Below, piece after piece: positions 1-9,486 of a stretch of 64,000 nucleotides of DNA. A program made the position numbers and the translations under genes. The stretch spans positions 1-64,000 of the forward strand of contig CAVPLC010000050.1 of NCBI GenBank assembly GCA_963705835.1, in the 5' to 3' direction. The notes beneath the pieces were generated by a model, which did no database searches, was not told the DNA's origin, and was given only the letters and a program-made list of their open reading frames with translations. Positions within the stretch are counted from its first letter, which is position 1, and each line of letters starts with the position of its first letter. Origin of the DNA: Palsa-504 sp963705835. GTDB taxonomy: Bacteria; Actinomycetota; Actinomycetes; Streptosporangiales; Streptosporangiaceae.

Positions 1-334
1 GGCATGTCTCGCGGCCGACCCAAAACATCTTGAAGCCAGGATCAATTTGGGGAGGCTGCTGCATCTCGCCGGCCGCTTCAAGGAAGCGGAACGCGTGTAT
101 CGCTCGTCCGATCGCCCGGAGCCGTTGCTGACCTTCAACCTCGGGGTGCTGCTCGAGGATTTGAATCGCGAGCCCGAGGCAATCCTCGCGTATCGGGAAG
201 CCCTCGCGCTCGATCCGCAGCTCGCCGATGCGCACTTCAATCTGGCGCGGCTCTATGAACGCGCACGCGATCCCAAAGCGTCACTGCGACACTTGCTGGC
301 GTACCGCCGCATGATCGATCGCCAAGGCACCTGA
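1..334 (+). CDS. Tetratricopeptide-repeat protein, C-terminal part
   Basis: The gene is open at the left edge and is read from base 2, so the start is missing. About 110 residues remain. They form tandem 34-residue helical repeats with the TPR signature (LGRLLHLAGRFKEAERVYR, then NLGVLLEDLNREPEAILAY and NLARLYERARDPKAS). TPR arrays mediate protein-protein contacts, so the partner and role cannot be read from this piece. The stop at 332-334 lies two bases before the TTG start of ligD, which suggests one transcript. Base composition matches the next three genes and is clearly lower in GC than the rest of the window. Confidence 0.75.
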   Translation, partial: ACLAADPKHLEARINLGRLLHLAGRFKEAERVYRSSDRPEPLLTFNLGVLLEDLNREPEAILAYREALALDPQLADAHFNLARLYERARDPKASLRHLLAYRRMIDRQGT

Positions 335-336
335 CG

Positions 337-3033
337 TTGGCAAAGCCGGCGCTCTTGAAGTATCGCGCCAAGCGCGACTTTTCCAAGACCGCCGAGCCCT
401 CCGGTGAGGCTGCAATCGTGCCATCGGCGCACTTGCGGTTCGTGGTGCAAAGGCACGCTGCCCGCCAATTGCATTACGACCTGCGACTGGAATTGGACGG
501 GGTGTTCAAGTCCTGGGCAGTCGCCCGCGGTCCGTCAATCGATCCCGCCGATCGGCGCCTCGCGGTGGAAGTGGAGGATCATCCGCTGGACTATGGGGAT
601 TTCGAAGGCACGATCCCCAAGGGTGAGTACGGCGGCGGCACGGTACAGCTGTGGGACCGCGGCTACTGGATTCCGGAAGGCGGAAAATCACCGCAGCAGT
701 CACTTGAAAGCGGCGATCTCAAATTTACCCTGGAAGGCAGCCGACTGCACGGCAGCTGGGTTTTGGTGCGCATGCGCGGCGACCGATACGGAGGCAAGCG
801 AACCAATTGGCTGCTGATCAAACACCGGGACTCAAGCGCGAAGTCCGGCGATGTCGGCGCGTTGCTCGCGGAAGATCGTTCGGTGGCATCGGGTCGTACC
901 TTGAAGCAGATTGCCGATGGCGTGGGCAAACGCCCCAAACCCTTCATGCTCGCGAACACCACGCATACAAAAGCCGATGCGGTGTGGACCGGAAGGGCCA
1001 CAGCCGAGCCGGCAAACGCGGCGACCGCCTTGAAGGCTACGCCGCTCGAGCAGCGCCGGCCGGTGACGGTGCGCCAGATTCCCGAATTCGTGGCTCCAGA
1101 GCTCTGCAAGTTGGTCGACCGCCCTCCTTCGGACCCAGGCTGGGCGCATGAAGTCAAACTCGATGGCTACCGCGCGCAGGTGCGGGTGTACAAGGGACAG
1201 GTCACGATCCGCACCCGAACGGGGCTTGATTGGACCGAGCGCTTCAAGGCAATCGCGCAAGACGCGAAGATCCTGCCGGACTGCCTGATCGACGGCGAAG
1301 TGGTGGCGCTCGATGAGCGGCAGCTGCCCAACTTCGCCGCGCTGCAGACAGCGTTGTCCGAAGAGAAATCCGACGACCTCATTTTCTTCGCATTTGATCT
1401 GCTGTTTGCAGGACGCGAAGATCTGCGCCCGCTACCGCTGGAGATGCGCAAGGCGCGGCTGGCCAAAATGTTGCAGATGCGAAAAAAGGATTTTCGGCTG
1501 CACTATGTGGCGCACTTGGTGGCGAACGCGCAGCAGACATTTGCCTCGGCATGCAAAATGGGACTCGAGGGCATCGTATCGAAAAAGTTGGATTCGCCTT
1601 ACCGGTCGGACCGCTCCGGAAGCTGGACCAAGGCCAAGTGCCGAGCGGGACAGGAGGTGGTGATCGGAGGCTGGACATCGGAAGGCGGCAGCGTACGATC
1701 CTTGCTGGCTGGGGTTTATCGCGGCGGCGAGTTCACCTACGTCGGCCGTGTCGGCACAGGATATGGGCACACGGTTGCAAAGACCTTGTCGCCGCGTCTT
1801 GAAAAGCTTACGCGCGAGGCCAGTCCGTTTAGCGGCCACAGCGCGCCTGCGAAGGAACGCAACGTGCGCTGGGTTAAACCGCAGCTCGTTGCTGAAATCG
1901 AGTTTGCGGGGTGGACACGCACGGGAATGATTCGCCAAGCTGCATTCAAAGCGCTGCGCGAGGATAAAAAGGCGCGCGACGTCGTTGCGGAAATTCCGGC
2001 GCCGGCAGCCGCCGCCGATCCCAGCGCCAAAAAACCAGTCAAAGCGGCAGCCCGCAGAACGAAAACCACCCGTCATGCCACATCGAAAGCAAGTACCGAT
2101 CCGCCCCCTGGGCGTTCGGTCGTGCTGGGCGTGACCATATCGAAACCGGATAAGGCGCTGTGGCCGAACGCCGGCGACGGCGTGCCCGTGACCAAGCTCG
2201 ATCTCGCCAAATATTACGAGCTGGTGGGCGAATGGATGCTGCCGCACGTGATCGGCCGTCCATGCTCTCTGGTTCGGGTACCCAGCGGTTTGGGTAGCGG
2301 ACAATTCTTTCAGCGCCATGCGATGGCCGGAATGTCCGAGTTCCTCTCGTCCGTGAAAGTCAAGGGGGACAAAGAACCCTACGTGCAGATTGATCGCATC
2401 GAGGCCCTGGGTGCGGCGGCACAAATTGCAGCGCTGGAAATTCATCCCTGGAATTGCGCCCCGGGTGACCCGGAAGTGGCCGGCCGTCTGGTGTTCGACC
2501 TGGATCCTGCGCCGGATGTTGAATTCGCCGCGGTCATTACGGCGGCTCTCGAAATCCGGGATCGCCTCAAGGTCGTGGGCCTGGAATCCTTTTGCAAGAC
2601 CACGGGCGGCAAGGGTCTGCATGTCGTGGTGCCGCTCACTCAGGCCAAGTCAGCGATCGAATGGCCGGTCGCCAAAAACTTCGCGCACATGATTTGCGCG
2701 CAGATGGCCGAGGACAGCCCCAGCCGCTATCTCGACAACATGTCGAAGCTGAAGCGAACCGGCAAGATATTCCTCGACTACCTGCGCAACGACCGCACCG
2801 CCACCGCCGTGGCGGTGTTATCGCCGCGGGCTCGCGACGGCGCGCCGGTGTCGATGCCTATTCATTGGCAGGAGGCCCGGCCGGGCCTGGATCCCAAAAA
2901 GTTCACGCTGAGAAGCGCGCCCGCGCTGCTGCGAAAAGCAAAACCCTGGGAAGGCTATGCGAGGGCGGCACGATCTTTGTCAGCCGCCATTCGCGCCGCT
3001 ACCCAAACGGGCAATCGGAAACGCCGCCGATAA
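337..3033 (+). CDS. ligD: DNA ligase D (NHEJ): phosphoesterase-ligase-polymerase
   Basis: Multifunctional end-processing and ATP-dependent joining enzyme of bacterial non-homologous end joining, normally working with Ku. It has 898 residues, the full family length. The order is an N-terminal 3'-phosphoesterase (about 30-200, with the RHAARQLHYDLRLE core, H40, H46, D48), an adenylating ligase (about 255-550, nucleotidyl lysine K274 in EVKLDGYRAQ, later EGIVSKKLDSPYRS), a basic A/P-rich linker, and an archaeo-eukaryotic-primase polymerase (about 590-880, catalytic D721 and D723 in VFDLDP). This order is the Pseudomonas/proteobacterial one; mycobacterial LigD has the polymerase first. The TTG start is chosen because it is two bases after the TPR stop and gives the usual short lead into KYRAKRDFSKT. 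No ku gene is visible in the window. Its 3' end overlaps the convergent hydrolase gene by 54 bases. Confidence 0.96.
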   Translation: MAKPALLKYRAKRDFSKTAEPSGEAAIVPSAHLRFVVQRHAARQLHYDLRLELDGVFKSWAVARGPSIDPADRRLAVEVEDHPLDYGDFEGTIPKGEYGGGTVQLWDRGYWIPEGGKSPQQSLESGDLKFTLEGSRLHGSWVLVRMRGDRYGGKRTNWLLIKHRDSSAKSGDVGALLAEDRSVASGRTLKQIADGVGKRPKPFMLANTTHTKADAVWTGRATAEPANAATALKATPLEQRRPVTVRQIPEFVAPELCKLVDRPPSDPGWAHEVKLDGYRAQVRVYKGQVTIRTRTGLDWTERFKAIAQDAKILPDCLIDGEVVALDERQLPNFAALQTALSEEKSDDLIFFAFDLLFAGREDLRPLPLEMRKARLAKMLQMRKKDFRLHYVAHLVANAQQTFASACKMGLEGIVSKKLDSPYRSDRSGSWTKAKCRAGQEVVIGGWTSEGGSVRSLLAGVYRGGEFTYVGRVGTGYGHTVAKTLSPRLEKLTREASPFSGHSAPAKERNVRWVKPQLVAEIEFAGWTRTGMIRQAAFKALREDKKARDVVAEIPAPAAAADPSAKKPVKAAARRTKTTRHATSKASTDPPPGRSVVLGVTISKPDKALWPNAGDGVPVTKLDLAKYYELVGEWMLPHVIGRPCSLVRVPSGLGSGQFFQRHAMAGMSEFLSSVKVKGDKEPYVQIDRIEALGAAAQIAALEIHPWNCAPGDPEVAGRLVFDLDPAPDVEFAAVITAALEIRDRLKVVGLESFCKTTGGKGLHVVVPLTQAKSAIEWPVAKNFAHMICAQMAEDSPSRYLDNMSKLKRTGKIFLDYLRNDRTATAVAVLSPRARDGAPVSMPIHWQEARPGLDPKKFTLRSAPALLRKAKPWEGYARAARSLSAAIRAATQTGNRKRRR

Positions 3034-3702
3034 ACTTTCCGCCCAGGCAATAAACGCGGCGATCATTTCCCGCTTCACTTCCTCATCGGTTCGGCCGCTG
3101 CGCTTGAGCACATGAAACGAGTGATCCGCGCCTTCGAGCACTTTCAAGGTCGCGAGATTCTCTAGTCCATCGACCAGCGGTCTTAACAGACTGAGATCCG
3201 CCAGGTTATCGCGCGTTCCCTGCAGAAACAGCATGGCGATCTTGACCTTGGATAGATGCGCCGCCCTGTCGATCGAGGGTTTGTCCGGCGGGTGCAGCGG
3301 ATATCCGAAGAACGCCAGTCCGCGAATGCCGGGCAGGGGATTGACCGCTTGAGCCTGAGAGGTCATCCGACCGCCAAAGGATTTGCCGCCGGCGATGAGC
3401 GGGACGTCGGGCATCAGTTGTGCTGCGGCGGCAACGGCGGCGCGCACGGTGGCATGGCAAAGGAGCGGGGCGTCCGTTCTTTTCTCGCCTCGCTCCATAT
3501 AGGGGAATTGGTAACGCAGCGTGGCGATGTCGCGCGCCGCCAGCGCCTGCGCGATGGCCGCCATGAAGGGGTGCTCCATTCCCGCCCCGGCGCCGTGCGC
3601 GAGCACCATGCAGAGCTTCGAACTCTTTGGGATTTCAAGCAATCCAGACACTTGAGTGGTGTCGTTAACGTCGATCGTAAGACGCTTCGAGCCGGCCGCC
3701 AT
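2980..3702 (-). CDS. Alpha/beta-hydrolase, KANL3/Tex30 type
   Basis: Cytoplasmic alpha/beta-hydrolase-fold protein of about 240 residues. Visible elements are the oxyanion-region strand MVLAHGAGAGMEHPF, the nucleophile elbow GGKSFGGRM, a late acidic strand LFLQGTRDNL and the catalytic-histidine loop EGADHSFHV, so the Ser-Asp-His triad looks complete. This matches the small KANL3/Tex30-like dienelactone-hydrolase-related family; its substrate is not known. I chose the ATG at 3702 (MAAGSKRL) over an upstream TTG at 3756, because family members begin close to the first strand. It is convergent with ligD and the last 54 bases overlap. Neighbours give no pathway hint. Confidence 0.8.
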   Translation of the reverse strand: MAAGSKRLTIDVNDTTQVSGLLEIPKSSKLCMVLAHGAGAGMEHPFMAAIAQALAARDIATLRYQFPYMERGEKRTDAPLLCHATVRAAVAAAAQLMPDVPLIAGGKSFGGRMTSQAQAVNPLPGIRGLAFFGYPLHPPDKPSIDRAAHLSKVKIAMLFLQGTRDNLADLSLLRPLVDGLENLATLKVLEGADHSFHVLKRSGRTDEEVKREMIAAFIAWAESLSAAFPIARLGSGANGG

Positions 3703-4080
3703 TGTGTGTCCAGATCGGGGTGGGCTGAGACTAATCGTTTGCGGTGCAGCGCTCAACAGGTCATTTGCATATCTTCACACTTCGCGATGCCGGGCCGTCG
3801 TTGCAATCGGTTTTGGATTGCTCAATACTTGATATGCCAAATATCAATATGCGATCGGCTTTGAGTTGGAGCCGAATCGTAGTCGACTCACGAGCAAAGC
3901 GAATCGGAGATGGTGCATGAATCGCACCGGACTGGCTGGCGCTCACTATTCTCTTCGCGGGTCCTCCGCACTCCGTAGTAATGACGCGCCCATCTCGCGG
4001 GACCGCTGTCCATGTCACGTTTGGTCCCGAGATTCCGATTCACATCACAGGGATCTTATAGCCGTTAAGGGGTAAAGCTC
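3703..4080. other. Intergenic region with LVIVD-gene ribosome site
   Basis: This gap of 378 bases lies between two divergent genes and must hold both promoters. It is less GC-rich than the flanking genes. An AAGGGG ribosome-binding sequence at 4067-4072 sits 8 bases before the ATG at 4081. I see no RNA gene, repeat or convincing operator in it; short ORFs here lack starts with ribosome sites. Confidence 0.5.
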
Positions 4081-5221
4081 ATGAACAATGAAGTGCATTG
4101 GACGCGAAGGCGCTGGAGCCGCATCGGGCGACCGGCAGGCCTGGCTCTCATCATCGCCGCGGGTAGCGCGTGGGCCGCAAACGATCTCGATACGCCGAAT
4201 CCACGGGGCACCACCCATCCCGACGGCTCGAACACCTACAACACGGAATGGCTCGGCCACAACGATTTGCAGGGCCGCACGGTGTACCAAACAACCGTGC
4301 ACAACCAAGGTCGTCGGGTGATCGCCTACGCCGGGCACTTCGCGGGAACAATGTTGAATCCGATGACCGGCGTGGTGGAAGAGAATGGAACGTCCATCGT
4401 CGACGTCACCGATCCGCGCCACCCGGTGTATCTGAAACATCTGATTGCCGATAAAGGTGGTGCACGCATGGTGAAGCTGTGCGACGGCAATGATCTGCCG
4501 CATGGGCTTCGCGGCCATACCTATATGCTGCGCGAGAACGGCGCGGTCTCCCACGAGGTATGGGATATCACCGATCCTGCCAATCCGACGCTGGTGTCTA
4601 CTCCGGTGAGCGGCCTGGATGTCACGCATCGCAATTGGTGGGACTGCAAGACGGGCATTGCCTATATCGTCGGGGGGGCGACGAAGAAGACCGACGCCAG
4701 CTATGACGGCTGGAACAATGCCAGCAGTCCGAACCAGCACCTGAAGATCTACGATTTGAGCGATCCGGCGAACCCCAAGTACATCATGGACTTTGGCTAC
4801 CCGGGGCAGAATCCCGGTTCGACCTTTGTCATGCCGGGCACCACCAACGTGGTGCCGCCCGGCGTACATGGCCCGATCGTGGCCACCACCTTGAACGGCC
4901 AACCGGTCAACCGGCTGTACATGCCGTACGGCGTTGGCTCCAACGGCATCATTCAGATCAATGACCTCACCAAGGTGCTGCCGCCGCCCTATGGCACCGG
5001 CGTGTACGCGAACCCGGCGCGTCCCACCGACGCCGAACTCTTGCAGGGACAGATTGGAGTCGTTTATATGCCTGGCGCAGAGGGCGGCCACTCGGCCATG
5101 CCGCTGTACGGAATCAAGTTGAAGCAGTACGTGAATTTCACCAACAACAATGTACGCGACATCCTGGCGGTGAGTTCGGAGGAGACCGATAACCGCTGCA
5201 CCGGATCACCGCATCTGAATC
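4081..5221 (+). CDS. Secreted LVIVD-repeat protein, 3' truncated
   Basis: Exported beta-propeller-like protein. The N-terminus has twin arginines (RRRWSR), a hydrophobic stretch (LALIIAAGSAWA) and a likely signal peptidase site after AWA. The mature part has LVIVD-type repeats: TSIVDVTDPRHPVYLKH, VWDITDPANPTLV and KIYDLSDPANPKYI, each a short strand followed by D-[PA]-x-[NH]-P. Homologues continue well beyond SEETDNRCTGSPHL. Here the reading departs at about 5218-5222 and runs into an unrelated tail ending at 5265. That sudden loss marks the left edge of the sequence junction. The start is supported by AAGGGG 8 bases upstream. The molecular function of LVIVD proteins is not established; they are thought to be surface or periplasmic binding propellers. 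Confidence 0.8.
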
Positions 5222-5699
5222 GCGTTTTTTCTGATCGAAAGTTCGTTTTTCCTAGGAAAGAATGAAAATCCTCGCTTATCGTCCGACGCTCAAAAAAAAA
5301 TTGTTCGCGTGCAGATGTTTCGATATCTGACAAGTGAAGGTGGAATTGAGGCGCGGCTGCGCGCGACTCATAGGTCGTGTCGCGCCGTCCGCAAGCACGC
5401 GCGCCGCGCCAAAAAAAAACGCGGCCGCCTGCAGTCGAGAATCGTGCATCCGAAGTGCGGTGACTGTTTCGCGGGTCCGTGGTTGGCTGAGGGCAGCTTT
5501 TCCCACGGTTCTTCAGAGTGGTTAGCGCAGAGGCGTAGCGCAAAGTCTGCGGTGGCAACGCGCGCTGTAGGGGTGGCGGACGCACGCGCTCCGTTGTCGC
5601 GCGCGAAGGCAAGTACTCGTTCGGTAGTAACCAGTAGTCGTACTGGCTAATCAATTGGCTATTTGGCGGCGGCTCGACCGGTGACCAGCGCCAATCAGG
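5222..5699. other. Unassigned junction segment between two genomes
   Basis: This segment matches neither flank. It has two runs of nine A (5292-5300 and 5411-5419), a T6 run, a 12-base palindrome TTTCCTAGGAAA at 5248-5259, and adjacent GCGGCCGC and CTGCAG sites at 5421-5434. No recognisable coding region is seen on either strand. The long minus-strand reading frame through it is only the fortuitous extension of the NB-ARC gene. The right boundary is approximate (5640-5720), because the NB-ARC protein becomes unrecognisable gradually. Confidence 0.55.
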
Positions 5700-6548
5700 A
5701 TTGCTAAGCCGCAGACCCATCTCCATTGAGGCCGCGCGGCTCGCGCTCCATCGGCGAACTCGCTTCGGCCAATCGTCGCCCGCCGCCACGCCGATCTGCT
5801 GCCGCCTGCGCGCGAAGAAGTCCCGGTAATCCCGGCACGCCAGGCTCGAGTTGGCCACCACCGCGGCGGCCTGGGCCAGGGCCAGCGGCTCACGGCCGAG
5901 AGCCTCGATGAGGTCGATGGAGCCCTGGCGCTGAGCCGGGTTCACGCTGAGCCGCTCGGTCAGGCAGCCGAGGGCCTCACGGACGCTGAAGAACCCGATG
6001 GGAAAGACCCGGGTCCGGCGCCGGCTGGCCACGACCGTCGACTGCGTGCTGGTGATGATGACGCGTCCCGCGGGGCCCTCCGGCCACAGGCCGTCCAGCT
6101 CATCGGCGTCCGGCAGGTCATCGAACACCACTAGCCACGGCCTGCTGGTCGCGCCGAGCCAGTTGATGAAGCGCGCCGCGACCGATTCGGCCGTCCCGGT
6201 CGGCTCGATACCGGTCGCCGCCACCGACGCCTCGACGTAGGCCGAAAGCACCGCCGACCGGCTGGTAGCCGAAATCCAGATCAGGACGTCGATGTCACCG
6301 GATCGCCACAGCAGTTCGGCGAGCATCACCGCGATCTGCGTCTTGCCGCACGCACCCAGCCAGTTCTGCTGGCCTTCGGCGAACACCGTGCCCGGCACGA
6401 GCGCGACCGCCGTACCAGGGACGAGGGCGTCTGCGATGCCGCGGGCGGTATCGGGGCGCTCGGTGAATCCCTCGGCGAGCGGCGGAACCTCGCCCACCCG
6501 GAAACGCCGCGCTGACTGATCAGCCGACGTTCCTCCTGAGGGCACCAC
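5700..6548 (-). CDS. NB-ARC/STAND-type ATPase, 3' truncated
   Basis: N-terminal part (about 280 residues) of a signal-transduction NTPase of the AP-ATPase class. It shows a P-loop (LGACGKTQIAV), a Walker B strand (WLVVFDDLPDADEL), a sensor-like arginine strand (GRVIITST) and the GxP helix motif (ALGREPLALAQAAAVVA). Actinobacterial homologues carry TPR arrays after this core and often belong to regulatory or FxsA-type peptide loci. Here homology stops near 5700, where the sequence meets the foreign junction segment, so the sensor repeats are absent. The start is GTG 6548 with an AGGTGGGG stretch upstream. The protein would be non-functional as written; I attribute this to the join, not to natural truncation. 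Confidence 0.7.
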
Positions 6549-6727
6549 AGGCCGCTACACCCCACCTACTCCGCTGTGTCGCAAACCTTCCCGACATTCT
6601 CACCACATAACACGGGGAGGTTCCGGCACGGGAAGCCTTATCCGTATCGGGATCTTCGCTGACATGACCATTATGCACGTGCAATGGCACCAGCGGCACA
6701 GGCATCTTTATGGTTTGTTTTCGCGGT

Positions 6728-7939
6728 TCACCGACCGGGATCGGCGACCGAGGCCAGCAGGGCGGCCCGAGCCTGGTCGACGGCGGCGAGCATCGCGCCG
6801 CGGAGCACGGGTTCGCCGGGGACGGCGGTCGGCACGACCTGCGGGTGAGGGGGCCAGATGCTGGCCACCGCGGCCGCCACCCGGGACGCGAGGGCGGCTC
6901 CGCCGGCCTGGCCGACCTCGCCGCCGAGGACCACAAGGCCCGGATCGAGCACCACGCAGACCGAGGCGACCCCGACCGCGACCCGGTGCGCGAGTTCGTC
7001 GAGGAACCCCGCGGACGCCGTCGAGCCAGCCTCGGCCATGGCGGCGCGGACGGCGTCGCCCGCGGTCGGGGCGGTGAAGCCGTAGTCGGCCGCGAGGGCG
7101 CGGACGGCGGCGCCGCCGGCCAGCGACTGGAAGCCGCCGCTGGCCGGATGGCGGATGTCGGTGTGCAGCGGGGCGCCGTGCACCGGGAGGTAGCCGATCT
7201 CGCCCGCCGCCCCGGCCGTACCCCGCTGCAGCCGGCCGCCGAGGAAGGTGGCCAGGCCGAGACCGACGCCCAGCCATACCAGGACGAAGTCGTCGGCACC
7301 GACCGCGGCGCCGGCCGCGCGTTCGGCCATCGCGGCCAGGTTGACGTCGTTCTCGATCACGACCGGCCTGTGCAGGACGCCGCGGAGCGCGTCCAGGGCG
7401 CCCTCGTGCCACGCGGGCAGGTTGACCGCCAGCCTCGGGTCGCCGGTCCGCGGGTCGACCACGCCGGGACTGCCGATGACCAGCGCGCTCAGCCGCGCCA
7501 TGTCCACCCGGGCGCTGGCGCAGGCCCGCTCGACCACCCCGCAGACCAGCGCGACCGGATCGTCGGCACCGTTGGGGTCGACGGTCACCTCGGCCACCCG
7601 CCGCCCGGTGACGTCGGCCACCGCGGCGCTGACCAGGTCGAAATCGATATACAAGCCCGCGACGTACGCGCTGGACGGGACGACCGAGTACAGAGCGGCG
7701 TTCGGGCCGCGGTTCCCGGCCTGCTCCCCCACGACCGCCACCAGGCCCCGTTCCTCAAGCCTGGCCAGCATCTGCGACACCGTAACCTTGGACACTCCGG
7801 TGTACTCGCTGATCTGGGACCTGGTCAGCGTCTCGCCGCCGAGCAGCAGGTCGAGGGCGGCCCGGTCGTTCAGCTCGCGCAGCAGGCTCGGCCTGCCGGG
7901 CCGGGCCCGGCCCTGGAACTGAGGCTGTGGGTGCTGCAT
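6728..7939 (-). CDS. ROK-family sugar-responsive repressor
   Basis: Cytoplasmic transcription factor of 403 residues. An N-terminal winged helix-turn-helix (about 20-75: SRSQISEYTG-type helix, VSKVTVSQMLARLEERGLV) is followed by the ROK sugar-kinase-like fold with VIENDVNLAAMAE and the glycine-rich VLVWLGVGLGLATFLGG. The usual ROK zinc motif CxCGxxGC is absent; the equivalent stretch after GEIGYLPVHG has no cysteines. The start is ATG 7939, preceded by GAAGGGA at good spacing; the 415-residue version starts upstream without a ribosome site. It is divergent from the SBP-permease-NagZ operon, so it probably represses that operon until an imported sugar or phosphosugar binds. The effector cannot be read from sequence. 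Confidence 0.88.
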   Translation of the reverse strand: MQHPQPQFQGRARPGRPSLLRELNDRAALDLLLGGETLTRSQISEYTGVSKVTVSQMLARLEERGLVAVVGEQAGNRGPNAALYSVVPSSAYVAGLYIDFDLVSAAVADVTGRRVAEVTVDPNGADDPVALVCGVVERACASARVDMARLSALVIGSPGVVDPRTGDPRLAVNLPAWHEGALDALRGVLHRPVVIENDVNLAAMAERAAGAAVGADDFVLVWLGVGLGLATFLGGRLQRGTAGAAGEIGYLPVHGAPLHTDIRHPASGGFQSLAGGAAVRALAADYGFTAPTAGDAVRAAMAEAGSTASAGFLDELAHRVAVGVASVCVVLDPGLVVLGGEVGQAGGAALASRVAAAVASIWPPHPQVVPTAVPGEPVLRGAMLAAVDQARAALLASVADPGR

Positions 7940-8022
7940 CGCGGTCCCTTCGTGGTACTGGTCCCCGTCCGTCACGCCACGGAGCGGATTTCGTCTCGAT
8001 CCCGCAACGGAGACTATCTTAT

Positions 8023-8035
8023 AGGAAAGTTTCCT
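8023..8035. promoter_or_regulatory. Candidate ROK operator palindrome
   Basis: A perfect 13-base palindrome, AGGAAAGTTTCCT, lies in the AT-richer stretch of the divergent intergenic region between the ROK regulator and the binding-protein gene. Operators of ROK repressors are typically AT-rich dyads in this position. The assignment rests on symmetry and location only. Confidence 0.5.
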
Positions 8036-8102
8036 GTTAGTTTCTCTCTACGGCTAGTCATAGTTTCGACGCCGACTTCATCACCCGGAAGGAGTGCCAG
8101 CA

Positions 8103-9467
8103 GTGGGACTCAGGAAAACACCAGCCGCGCTGGCCGCGATCGGCGCGGCTGCGGCACTCGCGGTGGCGGGCTGCAGCTCCAGCGGCAGCAGCTCGTCAGC
8201 CGGCGGGTCAACCTCTACATCGTCGGCGCCCGCGCAGCTCACGGTGTGGCGGATGGGCGCTTCGGTGCCATCCGAGGTCACCTGGATGAACGGCGTGGTC
8301 GCCCAGTTCCATACGGACTTCCCGGCCTACGCCAAGACCAAGGTCAACGTGGTCTGGGTGCCCTGGACCAGCCGCACCACCGACTGGAACAGCGCGCTGG
8401 CCAGCGGCAAGAACGCGCCCGACATCACCGAGCTGGGTAACACCGACACGCCCACCGAGGCGTCGCTCGGCGTGCTCACCAACGTCAGCAGCTACGTGAA
8501 CTCGTGGTCGGCCAAGCCCGCCATCGTGCCCGGCATGCTCGCCAACGACACGCAGAACGGGGACGTCTACGCCGTCCCGTGGTTCGGCGGGGTGCGCGGG
8601 GTCTGGTACCGCACCGACCAGTTCACCAAGGCCGGCATCACCAGCCCGCCCGCGACCTGGCCGCAGCTGATCTCCGACGCGCAGAAGCTGCAGCAGACGT
8701 TCCCCGGCACGTACGGCATCGACGCGATCACCGACGACTCCAACGCCTTCGCCAGCTTCATCTGGGGCGCCGGCGGCCAGGTCGCCACCGAGAGCAACGG
8801 GACCTGGACCGCGGACCTGACGTCCCCGGCGGACGAGGCCGCGATCAAGTACTACATCTCCCTGTACCGGACCTATCACCTGTCGCCGTCGAAGTACGTC
8901 GGCCAGACCGAGCTCGGCAACACCGGCTCGACCTCGGGCGGCGCGAACACGGACTTCGGCCTCGGCAAGCTTGACCTCTACATCGACGGACCGTGGGCGA
9001 CGGCCACCATGCCGGCCAACTCCACGGACAAGTCCAACTGGGCCTCGTTCCCGATCCCGAGCGAGAACGGCCCGAACGCGGCGCCGGTCTTCGCGGGCGG
9101 CTCGGACCTGGCCATCTTCAAGACCAGCAAGTACACGCAGGCCGACTGGGACCTGATCTCGGTCATGGACAACACGGCGAACTCCACCTCATTCGCCAAC
9201 CTGCAGGGGTTCTTCCCGCCGTACACCGCCCAGCTGACCGGCGGCCCGTACAAGGCGCAGAAGTTCATGTCCGGCTTCGCCACCGCCGCGGCGAACAGCC
9301 AGGTGTCGCCGCTGAACGCCAAGAACTGGCCCACGGCCGACACCGGCAAGTACTTCATCATCCCGGACATGCTGAAGTCGCTGATGAACGGCGCGCCGTT
9401 CGCCTCCACGGTGGCCGCGGCCAACTCCCAGCTGCAGACCGTCCTCAACACTGGCGCCGAGAGCTAG
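8103..9467 (+). CDS. Sugar ABC transporter binding lipoprotein (CUT1)
   Basis: Extracellular solute-binding lipoprotein of family 1, 454 residues. A lipoprotein signal peptide ends in the lipobox LAVAGC, followed by a Ser/Gly linker. The body has the MalE-like layout, including APDITELGNTDTPTEA, a hinge strand DVYAVPWFGGVRGVWYR and the tail-region AFASTVAAANSQLQ. The start is GTG 8103, with AAGGAG at 8089-8094 eight bases upstream; a GTG at 8094 would overlap that site. It is first in an operon with two permeases and NagZ and is divergent from the ROK gene, which suggests capture of an amino sugar, chitobiose or muropeptide sugar. Substrate identity is inference. Confidence 0.92.
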   Translation: MGLRKTPAALAAIGAAAALAVAGCSSSGSSSSAGGSTSTSSAPAQLTVWRMGASVPSEVTWMNGVVAQFHTDFPAYAKTKVNVVWVPWTSRTTDWNSALASGKNAPDITELGNTDTPTEASLGVLTNVSSYVNSWSAKPAIVPGMLANDTQNGDVYAVPWFGGVRGVWYRTDQFTKAGITSPPATWPQLISDAQKLQQTFPGTYGIDAITDDSNAFASFIWGAGGQVATESNGTWTADLTSPADEAAIKYYISLYRTYHLSPSKYVGQTELGNTGSTSGGANTDFGLGKLDLYIDGPWATATMPANSTDKSNWASFPIPSENGPNAAPVFAGGSDLAIFKTSKYTQADWDLISVMDNTANSTSFANLQGFFPPYTAQLTGGPYKAQKFMSGFATAAANSQVSPLNAKNWPTADTGKYFIIPDMLKSLMNGAPFASTVAAANSQLQTVLNTGAES

Positions 9468-9486
9468 CTCTCGTGGCAGTCTCCGT

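Noticed and set aside
1432..2622. 396-codon minus-strand frame inside ligD
   Set aside because: ligD has complete catalytic motifs in the other strand; this frame has no recognisable domain.
6710..8440. 576-codon plus-strand frame opposite the ROK gene
   Set aside because: Shadow reading of the ROK regulator that runs on into the binding-protein gene in a wrong frame.
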